Positions 58,478-64,000 of a stretch of DNA of 64,000 nucleotides are shown one piece after another. The notes below the pieces were generated by a model. The model ran no database searches. It was not told where the DNA came from and saw only the letters and a list, made by a program, of their open reading frames with translations. Each line of letters opens with the position of its first letter. Position 1 is the stretch's first letter. Both the position numbers and the translations under genes were made by a program. The DNA lies in the NCBI GenBank assembly GCA_028275365.1, contig JAPWUU010000003.1:1-64000 (forward strand). The letters are read 5' to 3'. The DNA is from Candidatus Caldatribacterium sp. Its GTDB lineage: Bacteria > Atribacterota > Atribacteria > Atribacterales > Caldatribacteriaceae.

Positions 58478-58990
58478 ATGCAGGGAGGACATTTGCGAAA
58501 ACTCCTGTATGCGGGACTTTTTGCCGCTTTGGCTGTTGTGGCGTCAGGTTTCCATGTTCCTGTTGGTCCTGCGAAGGTCTTCCCTTTCCAGCACGCCATT
58601 AACGTCCTGGCAGGCATCACCATCGGGCCCTGGTACGGGGCACTGGCAGCGGGAATAGCCGGGATCATTCGCATACTCCTTGGAACGGGGACGGTTTTCG
58701 CCCTCCCGGGAGGTATTCCCGGAGCCCTTGTGGTTGGTCTCGTATATCGCCTCTGGCGCAGAGATATTGCAGGGTTTTTCGAGCCCATAGGAACGGGAAT
58801 TGTTGGTGCTTTTCTCAGCGCGTACCTGGTGGCTCCGCTTGTGGGGAAGACGGGGACGCTTCTCTTTTTCCAGGCCGCTTTCTTTGCGAGCAGTATTCCG
58901 GGAAGCATTCTGGGCGTTGTAGTTCTCCGGGTTCTGCGAAGAACTGTCCACGACGCACTCTTTTGTGAGGAGGTTTCAAAGCGATGCTAA
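58478..58990 (+). CDS. thiW: ECF transporter S component ThiW (thiazole precursor uptake)
   Basis: Small membrane protein of 170 residues with about five to six hydrophobic segments. HVPVGPAKVFPFQHAINVLAGITIGPWYGALAAG is, in pieces, the ThiW signature, close to other ECF S components. It likely binds hydroxyethylthiazole for uptake with a shared ECF energising module encoded elsewhere. The position directly after the TPP riboswitch supports the call. ATG 58478 has GGAGGTGGGG 4 bases upstream. Its stop overlaps the cytX start. Confidence 0.92.
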   Translation: MQGGHLRKLLYAGLFAALAVVASGFHVPVGPAKVFPFQHAINVLAGITIGPWYGALAAGIAGIIRILLGTGTVFALPGGIPGALVVGLVYRLWRRDIAGFFEPIGTGIVGAFLSAYLVAPLVGKTGTLLFFQAAFFASSIPGSILGVVVLRVLRRTVHDALFCEEVSKRC

Positions 58991-60231
58991 ACGATGTGCA
59001 ACCCATCCCCAGGGAACAACGGCACCTCTTGGGGTTTGACCTCTTCCTCCTCTGGGCCGGAGCAGCCGTGGCGATATCGGAAGTCTGGGCGGGAGGCATT
59101 CTCGCCCCCTTGGGTTTTGTGGGTGGAATGCTGGCTATCCTTCTGGGGCATGTGGTGGGGAATACACCTTTCGCCCTTGGAGGAATCCTGGGGAGTGAAC
59201 TTGGGGTTCCTGCCATGGTCTCGGTGCGGCTTGCCTTCGGGAAGTGGGGATCGTATCTGGCGTCTTTCCTCAACATTCTTCAGCTCATCGGCTGGACTGC
59301 CATTATGGTGATGATCTGTGCCCGGGCGGGAGACGAGATTCTCCGAGCGCTCTTTGGGTTTTCCTCCCCCCGGCTTTTGCTCTTCGTTGCTGGTCTCGTG
59401 AGCACGTTCTGGGCCTTTCTTGAAACCCCCTGGTGGAAGTGGATGGAACGTGTAGCCGTGATTGCCCTGGCCGGGCTTTCCGGAGTTATGACGTTCGTGG
59501 CATTGCGGCAGGTTTCCCTTGGTGAACTCTTGCGACTCCAGGGGGAAGGGTCTTTACCCTGGGGAGCAGGGTTTGACCTGGTAGTGGCTATGCCGATTTC
59601 CTGGCTCCCCCTTGTGGCCGACTACACCCGCTTTGCCCGCAACACCCGGGGGGCTTTCTGGGGTACCTGGTGGGGGTATTTTGTGGCGAGTTCCTGGATG
59701 TACGCTGTGGGACTTGTGAGTGCTCTGACCACGGGACGGACCGACCCTCTCCCGGCTATGGTGGTGCTTGGTCTTGGTTCTGTAGCATTTGCGATTGTGC
59801 TCTTTTCCACCTTCACCACAACGTTTCTCGACATTTACTCGGCTGCGGTGTCTCTGCTCAACGTACTCCCTCGCCTTCGGCAGAAAGTAACGGTAGTCCT
59901 TTTCGGGGTGCTGGGGACACTTCTCGCCCTTGTCTTCCCCATGGAACGGTATGAGAGTTTCCTCTTTCTCATTGGTGCGGTATTCATCCCCCTTTTTGGC
60001 GTTGTCCTTGTGGATTACTTCGTGATCCGCAGACAGAAGGTACAACCCGAAGAACTCTACGACAGGTGTCCACCGATTGTCTGGGAGGCTCTGGTCTCCT
60101 GGATTCTGGGCGTGGGGGTTTATGCCCTTTTCCTGAAGGTTTTCCCCGGTTTCGGTGCCTCTGTTCCGAGCTTTCTTGCTGCAGGAGGGCTCTACTGGGC
60201 CTGGCGGAGGAGGAAAGGTACATGGAGTTAG
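58984..60231 (+). CDS. cytX: NCS1 permease CytX (hydroxymethylpyrimidine uptake)
   Basis: Membrane protein of 415 residues with about 12 hydrophobic segments in the cytosine/purine permease family. LLWAGAAVAISEVWAGG, LGHVVGNTPFALGGILG and PISWLPLVADYTRFARN are characteristic; members beside thi genes under TPP riboswitches are called CytX and are predicted to import the pyrimidine moiety of thiamine. It overlaps both neighbours by a few bases. Confidence 0.9.
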   Translation: MLNDVQPIPREQRHLLGFDLFLLWAGAAVAISEVWAGGILAPLGFVGGMLAILLGHVVGNTPFALGGILGSELGVPAMVSVRLAFGKWGSYLASFLNILQLIGWTAIMVMICARAGDEILRALFGFSSPRLLLFVAGLVSTFWAFLETPWWKWMERVAVIALAGLSGVMTFVALRQVSLGELLRLQGEGSLPWGAGFDLVVAMPISWLPLVADYTRFARNTRGAFWGTWWGYFVASSWMYAVGLVSALTTGRTDPLPAMVVLGLGSVAFAIVLFSTFTTTFLDIYSAAVSLLNVLPRLRQKVTVVLFGVLGTLLALVFPMERYESFLFLIGAVFIPLFGVVLVDYFVIRRQKVQPEELYDRCPPIVWEALVSWILGVGVYALFLKVFPGFGASVPSFLAAGGLYWAWRRRKGTWS

Positions 60232-61028
60232 GAGGAAGATGTGCGGAGATCCTGGCACGGATTCGCCAGAGGCGGCCTCTGGTGCACCATATCACCAATA
60301 TCGTTGTGGCCAATGACAACGCGAACACGATGCTCGCTTTGGGAGCTTTACCGGTCATGGCTTACGCCCGGGAAGAAGTCGAGGAGATGGTTACAAGCGC
60401 AGAGGCACTGGTACTGAACCTCGGGACTCCTACAGAAAGCGTCATCGAGAGCGCACTCCTTGCGGGGAAGAGGGCTAATGCCCTGGGTATCCCTGTTATC
60501 CTCGACCCGGTAGGGGCGGGAGCCACACGCTTCCGAAAGGAGGCCTCGCTTCTTCTCCTTGACCGCGTTCGTGTGACCATTGTGCGGGCAAACGCCGCTG
60601 AGGCATGCGCTCTCCTTGGTTGTCCCTCCCACGAGCGGGGAGTGGAGTCCGAAGGAGAGGCGGAGAACCGAGCATTTCTGGCCCGGGAAATAGCCTTGAG
60701 ATTTGGGGTCACCGCAGCGATTACTGGTGCAGTGGATTACGTGAGCGATGGAGAAAGGGTTGTTGCCGTCCACAACGGCCATCCCCTGTTGACCCGGGTG
60801 ACTGGGACCGGGTGTATGGCGACCTCTCTGTGTGGGGCATTTGCGGCGGTGGAAAACGATGCGCTTTTAGCTTCACTTGGGGCTTTAGGGTTTTTGGGGG
60901 TCTGTGCAGAAAGGGCAGCTCGTGATTCCCAGGGTCCCGGGAGTTTCTGTATGCGGCTTTTCGATGTGATGTACTCACTCTCAGAAGACGATTTTGCCAG
61001 GAATCTCTCTTTTGAGGTGCTCCAGTGA
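60222..61028 (+). CDS. thiM: Hydroxyethylthiazole kinase
   Basis: Kinase of 268 residues that phosphorylates the salvaged thiazole. VHHITNIVVANDNANTMLALGA, GIPVILDPVGAGATRFR, ANAAEACALLG and the catalytic VTGTGCMATSL are family motifs. ATG 60222 lies inside the end of cytX with GGAGGAGGAAAGG upstream. Its stop overlaps the thiE start (GTGA). Confidence 0.95.
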   Translation: MELGGRCAEILARIRQRRPLVHHITNIVVANDNANTMLALGALPVMAYAREEVEEMVTSAEALVLNLGTPTESVIESALLAGKRANALGIPVILDPVGAGATRFRKEASLLLLDRVRVTIVRANAAEACALLGCPSHERGVESEGEAENRAFLAREIALRFGVTAAITGAVDYVSDGERVVAVHNGHPLLTRVTGTGCMATSLCGAFAAVENDALLASLGALGFLGVCAERAARDSQGPGSFCMRLFDVMYSLSEDDFARNLSFEVLQ

Positions 61029-61666
61029 AGGATTTCTCGCTGTACGTCATTACGGACCGAAGGATTCAAAAGCGCAAGAATCTCGAGGTGGTTGAGGAGG
61101 CCATTGCGGGAGGGGCTTCCGTCATACAGCTTCGGGAGAAAGAGGTTTCCACAAGAGAATTCCTCGAGGAAGCCCTGCTTCTTCGGGACTGCACACGACG
61201 CCACGGGGTCCTCTTCATCGTGAACGACCGGCTGGACATCGCCTTGGCTAGTGACGCCGACGGAGTGCATCTTGGGCCGGACGACATGCCTCTTGAATAC
61301 GCCCGGCGTATTGCTCCTCATCTCATCTTGGGGTACTCCTGTGACACTGTGGAAGAAGCGCAGCGGGCAGAGCACCTTGGAGCCCATTATCTGGGAGTGG
61401 GAACGGTCTTTCCCACAACGACAAAAAGGGACGCAGGAGCACCTATCGGTCTTGAACGTCTTCGGGAAATCAAAAAAGCCGTAAGCATTCCCGTGGTGGC
61501 CATTGGGGGCATTACTCTGGAGAACCTTGAAGCGGTCCTGGCTACAGGTGTTGATGGGGTGGCGGTGGTGTCGGCTGTGGTTGGGGCGCCCTCGGTGCGG
61601 GATGCCGCCTGTGCCTTTCGGAAGAAAATCGATGCCTTTCGGAGGCAGTACCATGGAGCTCCGTGA
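61025..61666 (+). CDS. thiE: Thiamine-phosphate synthase
   Basis: TIM-barrel enzyme of 213 residues joining HMP-PP and thiazole phosphate. LYVITDRR, ASVIQLREKEVSTREF, IVNDRLDIALASDADGVHLGPDDMP (in pieces), GVGTVFPTTTKRDAGAPIGL and VAIGGITLENL are the family motifs. GTG 61025 overlaps the thiM stop, and its own end overlaps thiL by 14 bases. Confidence 0.96.
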   Translation: MKDFSLYVITDRRIQKRKNLEVVEEAIAGGASVIQLREKEVSTREFLEEALLLRDCTRRHGVLFIVNDRLDIALASDADGVHLGPDDMPLEYARRIAPHLILGYSCDTVEEAQRAEHLGAHYLGVGTVFPTTTKRDAGAPIGLERLREIKKAVSIPVVAIGGITLENLEAVLATGVDGVAVVSAVVGAPSVRDAACAFRKKIDAFRRQYHGAP

Positions 61667-62651
61667 CCTTGGAGAATTCGGCCTGATTGCCCGTATCCGT
61701 AATGTTTTCCCCTCCACTGCTCCCTTGGGTATCGGCGATGACTGCGCCGTCCTCCCGGGGAGGGAAGGGTTCTGGCTCCTTGCAACCGTGGATAGCCAGG
61801 TTGAGGGTGTGCACTTCCGGGTGACCCTTATTCCTCCATTTTTTGTCGGCCGGCGCCTCCTTGTGGCGAACCTCAGCGATATTGCAGCCATGGGTGGCAT
61901 TCCCCGGCATGCCCTGCTCTCCTTTGCCCTTCGAGAGGATACCCCCTTTGCCTGGCTCAACGAAGTCCTTCAGGGTGTTCGGGAGGAAGCCTCCCGGCAT
62001 GGGGTCGAGGTGGTCGGAGGAAATCTTGCCCGGACTGATGGGCCAGCAGTGCTTGACCTTGTGCTCCTTGGGGAAGTGGAGCGGGATCGACCGCTCCTCT
62101 TGCGGGGCAACGCCCGCCCGGGAGACTGGATTTTTGTCACCGGGTACCCTGGAGAGGCGAAAGCAGGGCTTATCCTTGCAGAGAGAAAGATGCTCAAGGA
62201 GCAATACCGCGGTCTCTGGCAACGGTTCTTTGCCGCTTCACCCCGCCTTGACGTTGGGAGGTTTCTTGGGGCGCTCGGAGAGCGGATTGCCCTCATTGAC
62301 GTCTCTGATGGTGTACTCCAGGATCTTGGGCATATTCTTGAAGAGAGCCACGTAGGGGCCATTCTCTACGAGGACGCGCTTCCTATATCGCCCCTTCTTG
62401 CTCAGTTCTGTGAAGAGGAGGGTTGTGATCCCCGGGAATTTGTCCTCCGGGGAGGCGAGGATTTCGAGCTCCTTTTCACCGTTCCTCCCCACCGGGGAGA
62501 GGAAATTCAGGAGGAAATTCCCCAGAGGTTTGGTCTTCCAGTCCACCGGGTGGGAGAAATCGTTCAGGGGACGGGCGTGTATTTGAGGAGGGAGGACGCC
62601 CTCATTCCCCTTGTTCTCCGGGGTTTCAATCATTTCAGCAGGAAGGAGTAA
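61653..62651 (+). CDS. thiL: Thiamine-monophosphate kinase
   Basis: Kinase of 332 residues that makes thiamine pyrophosphate, the cofactor and the riboswitch ligand. GEFGLIARI, PLGIGDDCAVL, ATVDSQVEGVHF, VANLSDIAAMGG, LIDVSDGVLQDLGHI and LRGGEDFELLFTV are conserved, including the acidic metal site. ATG 61653 has GGAGGCAG upstream. Confidence 0.95.
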   Translation: MELRDLGEFGLIARIRNVFPSTAPLGIGDDCAVLPGREGFWLLATVDSQVEGVHFRVTLIPPFFVGRRLLVANLSDIAAMGGIPRHALLSFALREDTPFAWLNEVLQGVREEASRHGVEVVGGNLARTDGPAVLDLVLLGEVERDRPLLLRGNARPGDWIFVTGYPGEAKAGLILAERKMLKEQYRGLWQRFFAASPRLDVGRFLGALGERIALIDVSDGVLQDLGHILEESHVGAILYEDALPISPLLAQFCEEEGCDPREFVLRGGEDFELLFTVPPHRGEEIQEEIPQRFGLPVHRVGEIVQGTGVYLRREDALIPLVLRGFNHFSRKE

Positions 62652-62657
62652 GGGAAC

Positions 62658-63485
62658 ATGCGACGAGTGCTGACCATTGCTGGGTCCGATTCGGGTGGAG
62701 GGGCGGGCATTCAGGCCGATTTGAAAACCTTCTGTGCCTTTGGCGTCTATGGAATGACCGCTATTACCGCTGTGACGGCTCAAAACACAAAAGGAGTGGA
62801 CGCCATTTTTCCCCTGCCTCCATCGATGGTCGCGCGACAAATCGCAAGCGTTATGGAGGACATCGGAGTCGATGCAGCGAAAACCGGCATGCTCTTTAGT
62901 GAGGACATCATCAGAGCCGTGGTGCAGGCGCTCTGTAAGTGGCCTGTTGAGTACCTCGTGGTGGACCCCGTCATGGTGGCCAAAAGTAAAGTGATGCTCC
63001 TTGAAGAGAGAGCCGTCCAGGCACTGGTTCAGGAGCTCCTTCCTCTTGCTCATGTGGTTACGCCGAATCTCGAAGAGGCCTCAGTGCTTGCTGGATTCCC
63101 GGTGCAGAGCCTCAGGGATATGGAAGATGCCGCCCGGCGTATCAGGGAAAAAGGCCCGCGGTACGTCCTCGTTAAGGGAGGGCATCTTCCGGGGAACGAG
63201 GTTACCGATGTGCTCTTTGACGGGAAGGATTTCACGTACTTTTCGGGCCCTCGCATTGAGACTCCCAATACCCACGGCACAGGATGCACGTACTCGGCTG
63301 CTATCTGTGCACTCCTTGCTCTTGGGTACACGATGAAAGAGGCTGTTGCCGAGGCCAGGCGGTATATGGAACTCGTGATTGCCCATGCCCTGCCCCTTGG
63401 GGGAGGATTTGGTCCCACGAATCACCTCGCTCCGCTTTTTCTTCGGGCCGGTCTCGACCCTCAGGAAGGTGGGCGGTACTGGTGA
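62658..63485 (+). CDS. thiD: Hydroxymethylpyrimidine/phosphomethylpyrimidine kinase
   Basis: Kinase of 275 residues that phosphorylates HMP twice. LTIAGSDSGGGAGIQADLKTF, GVYGMTAITAVTAQNT, VDPVMVAKS, VTPNLEEASVLAG and TPNTHGTGCTYSAAI are the family motifs. It completes a salvage set (thiM, thiD, thiE, thiL) in one operon; no thiC, thiG, thiS, thiF or thiH is seen in the window. Its stop overlaps the DUF72 start (GTGA). Confidence 0.96.
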   Translation: MRRVLTIAGSDSGGGAGIQADLKTFCAFGVYGMTAITAVTAQNTKGVDAIFPLPPSMVARQIASVMEDIGVDAAKTGMLFSEDIIRAVVQALCKWPVEYLVVDPVMVAKSKVMLLEERAVQALVQELLPLAHVVTPNLEEASVLAGFPVQSLRDMEDAARRIREKGPRYVLVKGGHLPGNEVTDVLFDGKDFTYFSGPRIETPNTHGTGCTYSAAICALLALGYTMKEAVAEARRYMELVIAHALPLGGGFGPTNHLAPLFLRAGLDPQEGGRYW

Positions 63486-64000
63486 CCGTTCGCATCGGGA
63501 CCTCAGGGTGGATATACGATCACTGGAAAGGTGTGGTGTATCCCGAGAATCTCCCCAAAAGGGCATGGCTCGCTTTCTACGCCACCCTTTTTGATACCGT
63601 GGAAATCAATGCTTCCTTCTACCACCTCCCTAAGGAAACAGCCTTCACAAGGTGGTATACGGAGACTCCACCCTCGTTCCTCTTTGCAGTGAAGGCCAGC
63701 CGGTACATCACCCACGTGAAGAAGCTCAGGGACGTCGAGGAGCCCCTTGTACAGTTCTTCCGGCGGGTTGAGCTTCTTAGGGAAAAGTGTGGACCTCTCC
63801 TTTTCCAGTTTCCCCCTCGCTTCACCTTCCACAGGGAAGTTTTTGCGGCTTTTGTGGCTCACCTTGCTCCTCATTTCCGGTATGTTTTTGAATTCCGTCA
63901 CCCGAGCTTCTTCTGCGAGGAGGTGTATGACCTCCTCCACAGGCACAACATTGCCCTCTGCTTCGCCGATACTCCCTTTTTCCCCTATGCCGAGGTGGTT
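63482..64000 (+). CDS. DUF72 family protein (3' partial)
   Basis: The frame is open from GTG 63482 to the window end (173 codons). The beginning RIGTSGWIYDHWKGVVYPE, then FDTVEINASFYHLP, FAVKASRYITHVKKL, LLFQFPPRF and YVFEFRHPSFF are typical of the DUF72 (YecE-like) TIM-barrel family, usually about 240-280 residues, so roughly the last third is missing. Molecular function is unknown. GTGA overlap with thiD makes it the last visible gene of the thiamine transcript. Confidence 0.93.
   Translation, partial: MTVRIGTSGWIYDHWKGVVYPENLPKRAWLAFYATLFDTVEINASFYHLPKETAFTRWYTETPPSFLFAVKASRYITHVKKLRDVEEPLVQFFRRVELLREKCGPLLFQFPPRFTFHREVFAAFVAHLAPHFRYVFEFRHPSFFCEEVYDLLHRHNIALCFADTPFFPYAEVV

Overview
The window reads as a chromosomal segment of an anaerobic, probably thermophilic, diderm bacterium. 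The diderm call rests on a complete lipid A block (lpxD, lpxC, lpxA, lpxI, lpxB, msbA) with bamA, skp/ompH and a tamB-like gene. Anaerobic life is suggested by rubrerythrin, superoxide reductase, a [NiFe] hydrogenase, several radical SAM enzymes and class I fumarase. Thermophily is suggested by ribosomal protein bTHX and a two-thioredoxin-fold protein disulfide oxidoreductase. An Atribacterota (OP9-like) or similar deep-branching lineage is my best guess from this gene mix; it is an inference. No rRNA, tRNA, CRISPR array, IS element or prophage was seen. Gene density is very high, with many ATGA, GTGA and TTGA stop/start overlaps.

Layout. 1-5415 (+): a group 3b-type [NiFe] hydrogenase (beta subunit cut by the window edge, then gamma, small and large subunits) with its protease, a HypA-like protein lacking the zinc domain, and a HypC domain fused to a HydE-like radical SAM maturase. 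5412-11435 (-): a PAS/GAF/GGDEF/HD-GYP sensor, RseC, alkaline phosphatase, an aldo/keto reductase and a possible small gene. 11555-13408 (+): rubrerythrin, superoxide reductase, cation efflux. 13392-14907 (-): xseA-xseB. 15017-17516: bTHX, a lipoprotein, a small Cys-rich membrane protein (-) and a purine-type permease. 17627-25773 (+): ornithine-type decarboxylase, sufCB, a stand-alone RAM protein, a LexA-like repressor lacking autocleavage residues, YjbQ, Fe-alcohol dehydrogenase, cupin, radical SAM, DUF2148 and a membrane-anchored protein. 25974-30357 (+): a long coiled-coil LysM protein, nitroreductase, DUF951, YchF. A B12/radical SAM gene (-) follows.

31653-54545 (+) is one long collinear run: malic enzyme, fumarase alpha/beta, a ClpP-class membrane protease, topoisomerase III, murA, mreB, an S55 peptidase, a tamB-like gene, bamA, skp, lpxD-C-A-I-B, an lpxB-like paralogue and msbA. 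It joins peptidoglycan precursor synthesis, cell shape and outer-membrane assembly. 54497-58292: DUF4416 (-), then a ferritin-like protein, a PfpI-peroxiredoxin fusion without its catalytic cysteines, a disulfide oxidoreductase and a polyol-type dehydrogenase. 58303-63485: a TPP riboswitch with a terminator controls a thiamine salvage operon (thiW, cytX, thiM, thiE, thiL, thiD). A DUF72 gene runs off the end.

The most unusual elements are the HypC-HydE fusion beside the zinc-less HypA, the cysteine-stripped PfpI-Prx fusion, the LexA without protease residues, an S55 peptidase inside an outer-membrane operon, and a recurrent promoter style (TAYAAT followed by GG) with a few candidate leaderless starts.
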